From Rhexocercosporidium sp. MPI-PUGE-AT-0058 (lineage: Eukaryota > Ascomycota > Leotiomycetes > Helotiales): a stretch of DNA of 64,000 nt. Below are positions 32,380-42,268 of the stretch, one piece after another. The stretch is taken from positions 2,418,001-2,482,000 of the forward strand of contig JAGTJL010000007.1 in NCBI GenBank assembly GCA_020746875.1, in the 5' to 3' direction. The notes below the pieces were generated by a model, which was not told the origin of the DNA, made no database searches, and saw nothing but the letters and a program-made list of their open reading frames with translations. The translations under genes were made by a program, and so were the position numbers. Each line of letters starts with the position of its first letter. Position 1 is the stretch's first letter.

Positions 32380-34460
32380 TCACAACCAGTAGCTGGCAAT
32401 CCAGCCCAAAACAGAGCCAATTGACCAAGAGACTGGGGTAGACGTGGGAGGATTGGCTTGACCTGTGGTGGCGGGAACGGCAATCTGGATAGTCGCCTGT
32501 GTATTATTCGGAACTGCTGTAGATGGGGCAGCGACAGGAGTGTTAGGATTGGTCGAATGCGCCGTATTGGAGTGAGCGGTGGTTTGGGCGGTGGTTGGGG
32601 TCGAGTTAGTGGTGAAGAACATCTCGCGGTCCCATCGCTTGCGCCCAGCAGATGTTTCCGCCATCAGTGCCTCATCAATTTTGCCCCAAAGGCTTCTCTC
32701 ATGTTCCTCGCGCATGGCACGACGTTGCTTGTACAGCTCGATTCCAATGGGAGCATCGTCCTCATCATCTGAGTCTTCAACGTCGAACAGCTCCTTCGCC
32801 ATTTCTCTGCCACATCTGTTGCGAATGTCGATGGGTGCATCATACATGCATGCAGCAATAACTGCCTCAGCCTTTTCGCTCTTCATACCCAAGACCTTCA
32901 TTCGGAGGTACTCAATCTTACCAACTCTGTTAACGCAGCTGCAGTCCCACTCTCTGACCTTTCTGTAGGTCTGTTGACTGGTACGGACAGCATTATTATA
33001 GGCTTTCTCCTTAACACGGCGAGCTCTGTTTTGCTTTTGAAGAAGCTTGACTGATGCCATAAGCTTCTCAACCTCAGCCTGGAGAGTTTGGATCTGGTTC
33101 AACTTTTGATCGTCATCTGAGGCAGAGATAGTAGGACCTTCGCAGGTTTCTCCTGTGGATGAACTAGTCATGATTTCGGGGACTGTTGTGCACTTGTCCT
33201 CGATGAGGGTGGATGTAGTCAGAGTGTAAAACTCGGTCTTGGTGTCGGCAATGGGGGTGGGTGGGGAGGTTTTGACTGCAGTTGCCAGCTTTGAAGCGTT
33301 CTCAAGTTCCTTGCGGACATTCTGCTCCGATTGCTCACTTGCTGTACGAGAGTTAGTTTCCTGTCTCGAAGGGGGAGATCAAAGTTAATTACCTTCCAGC
33401 TCCTCCTTCGTCTTTTCAAGTTCGGTCTTGAGTTCCGCGACCTCCTTCTCCCGTACCCTCTCAAGTTCAGCCTTGACTTGGAGAATCTCTTTCTCACAGG
33501 CATCCTTTTGACGCGCGATGGCATCCTCATCCTTGTTGCACGTAGCTTCAAGTTCTGCCTTGAGATCGTCGACCTCCTTCTTGCGAGCATCCTTCTCTTT
33601 GCTGACGAGCTCAACTGCATTCTCACGGACCTTTCGAATTTCGGATCTGAGTGCTGCGACCTCTTCCTTGTGGACACCTTCAAGCTGGGCCTTGAGTGCT
33701 GCAACCTCGCTCTTACGAGCATCCTTCTCGCCCTGCACATCTTTCTCTTTCGATCTCTTCTCTTCTATAACACTGTTAGTACATGCCATCACCTTTTAAT
33801 AGATCTGTAATTACCGTCAAGTAGTCCTTGGACCCTGGTGAGATCTTTTTGGTGGTTCTCATACCACTCATTGGCAATCTTTACATGCTCTCGAGCTTTC
33901 TCCAGATCTTCCACAGTTTTCTTCAACTGGCTATCGCCTCTCTGAAGCGCAGCTTCGTAGGGTCCCCGGACTTCGTTGACTGCTGCAAGGTACTTATTGT
34001 GCCAGTCATTCTGCTCTCTCTGAAGAGGGATTAATGCTGCACTTGCCTCGTTGAGCCTCTTGACCTTTTCGGCCTTCTCCTGCTTCAGCTTCTCGATCTC
34101 GTTGGCTTGTTCACCAAGCTTGGCCTTGGTATTCGCGAGTTCTGCCGCAAACTCCGGGGTGAAGGCAGCATGGTCACGCTTACAGACGCTGGCAATGGTC
34201 TGCGCAGCCGTCAATTGCTTCTGTAACTCGCCTCTACCTTCGAAATCCGTACCGTAAGTACCAAACGCTGCTCGGTTGCTATCCTCAATGCGGCGCGAAG
34301 TGATTCGCGAAGCCAATTCCTTCTCCGCCTTGAGCTTCTTGACCTCTTCCTCGTGCTTGGTTTTGGTATCAGCGACAAGTTTCTTGTATGCGACGACGTT
34401 ACGTTTTGCCTTGCGGCAGTCGGAGAGAGGGCACTCGGTATCTGTGGTGGTTGAAGACAT
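32380..34460 (-). CDS. long coiled-coil protein with hydrophobic C-terminal tail
   Basis: Three exons (33815-34460, 33393-33764, 32380-33341) sum exactly to 659 residues. The N-terminus is CPLSDCRKAKRNVVAYKKL, followed by roughly 350 residues of charged heptad-rich coiled coil (for example ELERVREKEVAELKTELEK). A less coiled part contains a paired-Cys stretch (WDCSCVNRVGKIEYLRMKV) and an acidic patch (VEDSDDEDD). A Thr/Ser/Asn/Pro-rich low-complexity linker of about 60 residues leads to the very end, WSIGSVLGWIASYWL, a short hydrophobic tail that could be a membrane or partner-binding anchor. No known domain is recognised. It is one of a local group of coiled-coil genes. Confidence 0.75.
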
Positions 34461-36394
34461 GATGGGTGTCGAGATCGAAGGTAGGTGCGGGGAAGAAATT
34501 TGATGTAGGTGATGAAGGGAGATGGTAGTGCGGTGAAAAGAGTTTATGAGGTTAGGTGAGGTGTGTTTGTGTACGTGGATGCTTTCGCAGAGATGCTGGT
34601 TGCAGATCGAGAGATTTGTGCTGTCGAACTTGTTCTTGGGGGAGTATAAGGAAAGGGTTTCGTGGAGGGAATGTTATACTGCCGGGGTGGGGTGTTTAGC
34701 GAGGTCGTCGCGCTAGATGGAGTCTAGCGTCTCGTCGAGTTTTCTTTGGAGGGAGTATTGTTAGGTGAATCAGCTAGTGAATGAAGGTATTTATGCTTAG
34801 CCTTGCCATTCTCATTATTCCGAAGCGGTTCTGAGAGACCCGGTATCGCAAGTAGTGGATGCGCGTGCCTTAAGTGAAGTCACTTGCTTCTAGAAGAGTT
34901 CGGTATTCAAATTTCTCACCACGTTTGAAGCGGATTGAGCAATGTGATGAAGGCTGGTGGATGAAAATCATGTAAATGATACAGTATCACCAGAGACCAT
35001 CTTTCACGTTGTACCTTCATCACAAATTAGGATATTGCAATGATTAATAAAGTGCTATTGAGCACCAGAGATGGATGTTTACAATCTTTTAACAGAAAAG
35101 GACCAGGAAATATCGATGCAGCGATTTCATCTAGAAAATTCTTTCACCGCCTTTGTATTGTGCTTACTCGATAGACTTTCATATCAATGACGGGATAATG
35201 GCCATCGCGTGTCGTCATTCAAACATCCAAGTCAACGAACCTTTTAAAGTCATGGCCCCACCTTTGTTATTTAAAGCCTGATAATAATATTTTCTATCCC
35301 TCTGCGGCTGCTAAAAGAAATATGGGTGCCTCAAACATTTTGGTAATCTCCGGTTGTAATTTCTGACTTGCATCCGAGTGCCTGAGGCTGCTGTGGCCTA
35401 CAAATGCGACGAATGTCAAAATACCAGACTTAACATTGTTGATTATCACGTGACATTTATCGCTTAAAGCCTAATTTTCTTAACTTCTCTTTCAACTTCA
35501 ATGTGATGTTTTGAAAAGGCGGCCTATGTTTACTGATATAGGTCGGTTCTAGAGGCTTCCAAAGTTATGGGTAGAGTCTGTGTCAATAGCTTGTTAGTTG
35601 CAAAAATCTTTCGTTCTTTCTCCCTAACTATTAGTTCCCCAGGCGGCCTGGAACATCGCCGCACTTACACACAGAGCCCTGTCTTCCCTTATGGCCCAAT
35701 ATCTAAAGATCTGAAGACCCACTATATAATCATTAGCTATTGGTGTTATCGTAGGCATGAAAATTCCTGAAGATCAGAGGTTTGCGTCGCGAAAGGCGCC
35801 GTGCACTTTGTTAAGGAGCACCGTTGGGGAATTAATGCTCTTTCACAAGCACAAGCACCTCAAAAGATATGAACTCCGAGTTAGGAGTAATTCTTCTTCA
35901 TTTAGTAAAAACGATCTACGTTGCAAATCTCAACCACGCTCAGCCAATCTAGACTCCATCTTAGCAACCTCCCCAGTTCCACGTTCCAAATGCGTCCCCA
36001 AAGGAGTACAATCCCTACTTTACCTGCTTCATGCGGCAAGATTCTTGAAAATACATGAAACCAAGTAGAAGAGATCTCACCGTCCAAGAATACCGTTGTC
36101 TCCCAGAACCAAGTACCTGTCGCTAAAAACCCATCCAGATCTGCTTCTCCGTTTTGAGAAATCGAAACTATCTCTCTGTTTAAAAGCATGAAGAAGAATA
36201 ACCGTCCGCTAGTACACCGCCAGAAATGAAAATTAACTAAACACAACTCGACCCAACGCTACCACCAGGAAGCAGAAACAACAACAAAAGAAAAGATCCC
36301 CAACATTTTGTGCAATAGAACCAACATATCGTCCCGTAAACCGAAAGGGATCAGGTCCCCGGTTTTAAGTCATTCGTAAGAGACGTGCGCGCGC
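34461..36394. other. intergenic, about 1.9 kb without a gene
   Basis: It holds the promoter of the coiled-coil gene at 34460 and the 3' flank of the next one. Short frames on both strands show no family features. Confidence 0.5.
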
Positions 36395-36420
36395 GGGGGG
36401 GGGGGGGGGGGGGGGGGGGG
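36387..36420 (+). repeat. GC dinucleotide run followed by 26-nt poly-G tract
   Basis: An alternating GC stretch (36387-36394) runs straight into 26 consecutive G (36395-36420). On the minus strand, the coding strand of the next gene, it is a C-rich tract about 45 bp after the stop, probably in the 3' UTR. The + strand could fold as a G-quadruplex. The reported length may be affected by sequencing or assembly. Confidence 0.85.
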
Positions 36421-36465
36421 AATGAACGCCACGTATCGTACAACAAAAAACATTTCTACCAGCGC

Positions 36466-39207
36466 CTACCACCAGTGAGATGCGAATCTAGGCCACCACC
36501 ATCTATCCTCTGATGGCTCCTCCACCAGCTCTGATCTCTCCTCAGATGCCTGAGCACTAGAGGGTTTGCTCTCCTCATCATCAGTGGATGAGGAGTCATC
36601 CTCCACAGTCTGCATGCTCGAGTCAACTGCTGTGTTTTGCGACTCCGAGGTCGCCGAGCTACTGCTGCCTCCGTCCATGCTGGCATGTAAATCGAACTTA
36701 CATCTATGGATTGCTCCATTTCGACGCGGCATCCGATTGCACTGGTTGCGTCGCATCTTGATCAGCTTTTCTTGAGCGACACGAATCTTGGGGTCTTTGG
36801 AGTATTCGCCATCTTGTAACAGCAGATGGGCGGCTGGGATACTGGACTTCATCATCTCAACTCCGAAGTCCTTCATTGTCTCTTGTCGGACTGTCTCCAA
36901 GGGTTTATCCAAGGTAAAGATCTTTTCTCTCTGCTCCTTGACCGTCGCCTTCAAGTCTCTGATCTCCTCATTCTTATCTCTGATCCCCGCATTCTGCTCC
37001 CTGATCGTTCTCGTCAGTTCTATGACCTGATCCTGAGATTCTTGGGCTTCTCTGGTCAGTTTGTTGATGTGATTGGCTGACTCAGGAATGTATTGGATGG
37101 TGGAGGTGACACCACAATCGGTCAGAGCGATAGCTTTTACCAACTCATTTTCGTAGGCCTCGATGTCACCAAGTAGCTTATTGATATAACATACTGATTC
37201 GGGGATGTACTGGATGAGGGAGCTTAGGGTACAGTTGGTCTGAGCAATGGCCTCTTTCAGTGCCGCCTCGTAAAGCTCCCCTCCGCTGGTGGTCATGGTC
37301 GCGTGTGCTAATTAGGCGTTAGCATTGCTGCAAATCTTTGGGAAATAAAGAAATACATACCTGTACGTTCTTTCTTCAATTCTTTCTTCAACTTAGTCTC
37401 ACTCTTCTCCAGCTCGTCGATGCGCTTTGTATGACGAGTGATACCTTTCTTGAGCATTGTGACTTTCTCGCCCTGCTTGTCTGCCGACTCTCTATTGCTT
37501 CGGAGTGTCTCAGTGAGTCCATCAGCCTTGTCTTCGTACTCTTCTGTCGCCTCCTTCAAGCTTTTGATCGTCCCCTCGAGCTCGGCAACCTTCTCCCCAT
37601 GCGTCTTCTCCTTTTCGTCGAGGATTCTCTGAAGACTATCGGCTCTGTCCTCTTCTGCCTTCACAGTATCATCCTTGCTTTGGATTCTCGCGTAAAGATC
37701 AGGGACAAGCTGTTCAAACGAGGCATTGGTTCCTCTTAAACTCTTGACTTCCTTTTCGAGTCGCTCAATCGTTCCTGTATAGTTGACTGGTGGCTTACCT
37801 TGCTCTTCAATCGCGAGCTTAAGCTTCCGAACTTCCTCTCTGTGGTTATCTGCGGTATTCTGAGCAAGATCTCTGGCTTCATTGACCTGATTGAAGAGAA
37901 CTTCTGTAGCTTGGACAAGCGTTGGAACGAAGTCTTTTGGCTCGCAATTGATGTTGGTCTTGATCGCAGCATCTGTGATTTGCTCGATAACCTTGCTGCG
38001 CTCACTCAACAAAGTATCACGCTCGTTGATCAACTTGATGATCATTTCAACAGACTCCTCTACGTATTTTCCTGGTTCAACAGTGAAGCCGACGCCTTTG
38101 AGCTTTTCCGCGGCCTTTCCGAGGAGGCTTTCGATCGCGTTACTGGCGCTCAATAAGTCTCCAACCGTCTCAACGCACTGTGGAATGAATGTCGACGCGT
38201 TACTAGTGTAGCTTTGATTGCTAGACTTCATCTTCAACATGCCAGCTTCGACTTGATCTTTGTAGACACAATTGGCATGGGCATCAGTGGGGGGGCGACA
38301 TCTGGTTGGACTCCATCTAAAGGCGTTAGCAACTGCATTGCCCAATGTTCATAGATTTAGGACTCACTTTCCAACTGCGCCTTCAATTTCTCAATCTCTG
38401 CCCTCAATTTCTCTTCATCGTCGTGGTACGCTTTGATAGTGGCGGCAATCTCATCCATATGGGCTTCCTCATTTTCTTGGAGCGCCCTCTCAATCGCTTT
38501 ATCCCCGTCTTTGATCTTCTCCGCTTGTGCAGATATGAGCGTCTGGAAAGTTTGTCGCTGCCCCTCCAAAGCCCTATCATGAGATTTCTGCAGTTCCTTG
38601 TACTGCTCGTCCTTCTTCTTTGCAGACTCTTCATACTTGCTCTTGATAGCCTCTGCCCTATCGCGAATTCCTTTCTCTCCTGCTTGCATGCTGGACATCT
38701 CATACCTGTGCTCGTGGCTGTAGCTGTAGTGGGGACGAGCGTGGTTGAATCGGAGGAGCTTAGCATGCCAGCAAGGGAAGCATTTGGGGTGGCGGGCGCG
38801 AAAAGGTTTGGCACACCAGGGGCGAACTCATTTTCCGTATTGGACGTTAAATTAATTGATGTACTAGGGGCAAATGGATCCGTTATGCCGGGCGCGGAGA
38901 AGTTTAATGCACTGGGTGCGAGACTGTTTTGTGTATTGGACGTGAAGGTAGTGGGGTTAGTTGAGGTAAAGGGATTTTGGGGGGTGGAGCCAAAAGGATT
39001 CGTTGTGCTAGAGGACGCGAAAGGAGTTGGCACAATAGCCGGGTTGGGTACGGTGAGTACGAAGCTGAAAGAAATGGGTGCTCGTGGATTGAGGGCTGTT
39101 GATGAGCTCGGATTGTTAGGAGTGAGAGGTACCATGGTGGTATTGCCTTGTCTCGCCGAACGTAAAGGACGCATCGGTCTTGCGGACGGTAGTTGACCAG
39201 GTGCCAT
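36466..39207 (-). CDS. long coiled-coil protein with internal IQYIPES repeats
   Basis: Best read as one gene. Exon 1 starts at ATG 39207 with a Pro/Ser/Thr/Asn-rich region rich in NPF-like and FAP motifs, then a 50-nt intron (GTATGAG...GGGCAG) leads into coiled coil (EAIKSKYEESAKKKDEQYK). A GTGAGT donor near 38355 and a CTAAC-branch acceptor near 38318 follow, but the frame then breaks at a run of seven C (minus strand; 38289-38295); one more base restores the long coil ending at KKELKKERT. The last exon after a GTATGT...TTAG intron carries two copies of a 39-residue repeat with IQYIPES and INKL cores, more coil and a tail ending RWWWPRFASHWW. If the frame break is real, the downstream part may start at ATG 38240. 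Function unknown. Confidence 0.6.
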
Positions 39208-41029
39208 TGCGAACTCAGATTCGTCTTTACGAGCTCCTGTGTGGTTGCCGGGACAGTGATGCTGTTGATCAAAAGGTTGCGTAGTGCTCCGGGGTTAGAG
39301 TTGAAGAAATTGATCGTAGATCGAGGTCGCGTTGTTATGAGAAAGAATTCTGTCAAAGCTGCTTTGCAGAAAATATATGGTGGGGTGGAAGGAACATTAA
39401 GCGATCTCAACATCACGTCGGCACTAGTCCCCCCTCCGGCTTCGCGCAATAATCGCTGCGTTCCACCTATCAGAAAACTGGCCAGCAGGCGTTGATAGCC
39501 TCGTGATAACAGAAGAGGTGTTGTCTGGGGTCGACTGCCAGAGCTTCAAGTCAAGCCTGAGTAGGATAGGCTCCATTGTCGTTATCCTGCTAAGAGACAC
39601 AAAGCGACGCCTTCGATCTTACCCAACAGTCTCTTTACGACATTCTAATTGCAAAGAAATTGTTGGAAATACTCTTCTGTGTTTCAAAGCTAGACAAACA
39701 AGTTCCATGGACCGATTGGGAGATGATGCTTGATATCATGTTTGTTCCTTGCTTAGCGGTCCGCTCCCTCCAGCGCACTTGGCATTTACCAAGGTAGATC
39801 TTCGATCAAAGTAGATACTAATGCGTTGAGTAACATCTACAGCCTGTATTTTTAAGACACGATTGTAGGTCATTTAAGTCTTTAGGGCAACTCACGAGGT
39901 CAGATATCGTTTTGTCCTAGTTCTTGTTCTTTCTGGCACTGGTCAATTCCACTGCTGAATTCTTCTCACTTCGTCAACCTACTTGATTGTCATCAAACAG
40001 AATTTGCAGTTAATACAGCTAGAATTACTCAAACATGCTAGAGATCAGGCAAAACCGCCATTGGTAACTGATCCGACATTAAATATCCCTTTGGGAGATG
40101 ATCTTACAATATTTCAGACTTTTCAATTTCGCAAGTCTCGTTCATCGCCTTTCATATTTATGCTCCTATACATGCAGCAAGTCTCAAAAGGGGCGTTCTA
40201 GAGAGTTTCTCGCGTGGGCCTTGTCCTTGCTCTTGGAACGATGATTGTTGTCGTTGACGAGAGAAGCGAGAAAAACAAAACAAAACCCCCTACTGCACGT
40301 GACATGGCTGGTGGCCATCAGTATCCAATCTTGAAAATTTGACAGCTGAGACGTAAGCCTGCCGTTGTAAAAGCCCACACTGTTCATCAGCTCCTAGGTT
40401 ACTCTTTTGTTTAGCCTTGATTTCCAAGACCCCCTCGTGTACGATGCATGCCAAGATTAGTAGCATATTCGATGTGGTACTTCCTGGAGTTGGCTCGTGG
40501 CCAATGTGCCTTGACATGGCATGAGAGTGCGATTCAAATCCTTCATTTCGATGTCAAATCACTCATGAATAGTGCATGCTACCAATTGTGGATACATGGG
40601 CAAAATACGGGACGACCAGGATGGAATACCTTATTGATGGTCAGTGTATGCAATGTTCTAAGTTCAATATCACCGCAGTCTGTAGCTATCTGCATAGCGC
40701 GGTCATCTATCTACTTGCGCATTAGTAGCATGAGGGAATTTGAAATAAAGCACATTAGTCTAATCTGTAGTGACAGGTGTGCAACGTCTATCAACTCAGT
40801 TAATCCATTTCAGAAGTCATGTCTATTGAGCGGTAGTGGTAGTCTTATACGTAACATTATGGTAGAATTGCAGTAGAGAGATTATGTATTCATTGAATAG
40901 CTTTGAAAGACAGGCATCGTCCCTCAAGCAATACCATAGCTTCATATCATAGCCCTAGAATTATCTCGGGTCAGAAGACACCTATCGCCCAATAACATAC
41001 CCATGACTCCTCAGGGTAAAGATGTGTGA
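39208..41029. other. gene-poor region
   Basis: About 1.8 kb. A 142-codon frame at 40448-40876 and smaller ones have no signal peptide, domain or splice logic that I can support. Confidence 0.5.
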
Positions 41030-41321
41030 CTAAGCCTGACAGTCTTGACATCTCTCTCGATGAAACTTAATCCTGGCTTCTGCCAAACTGATCTTCATTC
41101 CTCCATTCTGCGCAGCCACCCAATCTTCACGTACCCCAGCTGCCTCTTCGCGCGCCATCCCCCCTGAATATGGAGAATAGAACAGGGTAGCAGCCCAAGA
41201 TGACTCTCCTATGAAGTCCTCTTTGGCCAGTACTTGCTTCGAAACAGTCGCAGATAATGGATTGTTGGTGGGCGGAATAGGGTTTGGTGGGGGAGGCGGA
41301 AACTGTTCGTAGATGGGAAGG
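41030..41321 (-). CDS. possible small protein gene cut at its 5' side by the hAT element
   Basis: An open frame of about 97 codons reads PPGLPIYEQFPPPPP, a Pro-rich start, then mixed, protein-like sequence ending RERCQDCQA. It enters the transposon terminus at 41330 without meeting an ATG; across the empty-site junction the same frame continues only a few codons to a stop. It may be the last exon of a gene whose first exon lies near 42346-42534 (ATG 42534, MSSEKYNPTQRSMSAASKK). No family recognised. Confidence 0.3.
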
Positions 41322-41329
41322 CCAGGAGG
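41322..41329 (+). repeat. target-site duplication, left copy
   Basis: CCAGGAGG, identical to 42261-42268, directly abutting the hAT end. Exact identity suggests a not very old insertion. Confidence 0.92.
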
Positions 41330-42260
41330 CAGAGCGGCCAATAAGCCAATCAGTCAGTCATCAGCTGAGCGGTTTCTTCAACTGACTGACTTATATGGCA
41401 ATTACTAGCTGACTGACTTAACTGAAGAACTGATCAGCTGCTGATCAGCTGCAGGGGTCAAAACTGAAGCTGTAAAAAATCATATTCCGAGCCAAACTGC
41501 GTTATTACAAGACAACATATTAATAGCCCCTCTATTCTCCTAATTCTTCAAGCATTCCCTATGCCATAACATCTCTCCTGACAGATTAGAGGTCTCTGCT
41601 GTTGTTTGCTGAATACAAAAAGAAAAGACTCGCTCGCACTCAGAACTCATAGCAGGAATCGATAGAAAATCAAACGCTATCGCAGCTAACTGTGGCCACT
41701 GAGCCTGCTTTGATTTCCAGTACTGTAATGGCGGAGTATTCTCGCAAGGCTCTTTAAGATATAATATAAGTTAATCTCTCCGGCTTAAAGCACGTAAGGG
41801 AATATTACTTATTATACGACCAAAAATTTTAGCTTTAGAGGAAGCAGATAGTGCTATAAAAGGTTGGGATGCAGTATTATTAATAGCAATAGGTGAGGTA
41901 CGTCGTGATATAGTATTAAGGCTGATTTTGATAGAAATAGGTATTTTATATAATAACTGAATGCTTAGTGAAGCCTTTGGCATTATCCTGCCGGGTCTTA
42001 CCGCCTAATTTTAGCCTATCGGGGGTGGTTTTTCCGTTCCGGGATCATTAAAATCGCTTAATTAAGCATCAAAACATCACTCTTACCCCTATTAAACTGA
42101 CTCCAAAATCACTTACAAAAATACCTCTAGCTTATAAGTCGCTGATCAGCTCAGAATATTAACGCTGATTGGCTTATAAGAAAACGCTAGCTGACTGACT
42201 TACGAGTTTGAGCCAGCTGATTGGCTAACTGATCAGGCAGCTGACTTATTGGCCACTCTG
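41330..42260 (-). mobile_element. hAT-superfamily transposon derivative, 931 bp
   Basis: Ends are CAGAGCGGCCAATAAG at the left and, read inward from the right, CAGAGTGGCCAATAAG: 15 of 16 match. They are flanked by an exact 8-bp direct duplication CCAGGAGG (41322-41329 and 42261-42268). CAGNG ends with 8-bp duplication define hAT elements. Subterminal CTGACTGACTT and GCTGATCAG motifs recur near both ends. On the minus strand, 41540-41725 encodes the C-terminal dimerisation domain of a fungal hAT transposase (WPQLAAIAFDFLSIPAMSSE, then CERVFS and SGEMLWHRECLKN, stop). The rest of the transposase is missing, so this is a non-autonomous deletion derivative. Confidence 0.93.
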
Positions 42261-42268
42261 CCAGGAGG
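42261..42268 (+). repeat. target-site duplication, right copy
   Basis: CCAGGAGG, second copy of the 8-bp host duplication made by hAT insertion. Confidence 0.92.

Noticed and set aside
38904..39449. 181-codon frame antisense-shifted over the second coiled-coil gene start.
   Set aside because: Alternative frame of a Pro/Thr/Ser-rich coding region; the ATG at 39207 in the other frame fits the downstream splices.
40448..40876. 142-codon open frame on the plus strand.
   Set aside because: No domain, leader or splice support, and composition unlike the real genes nearby.
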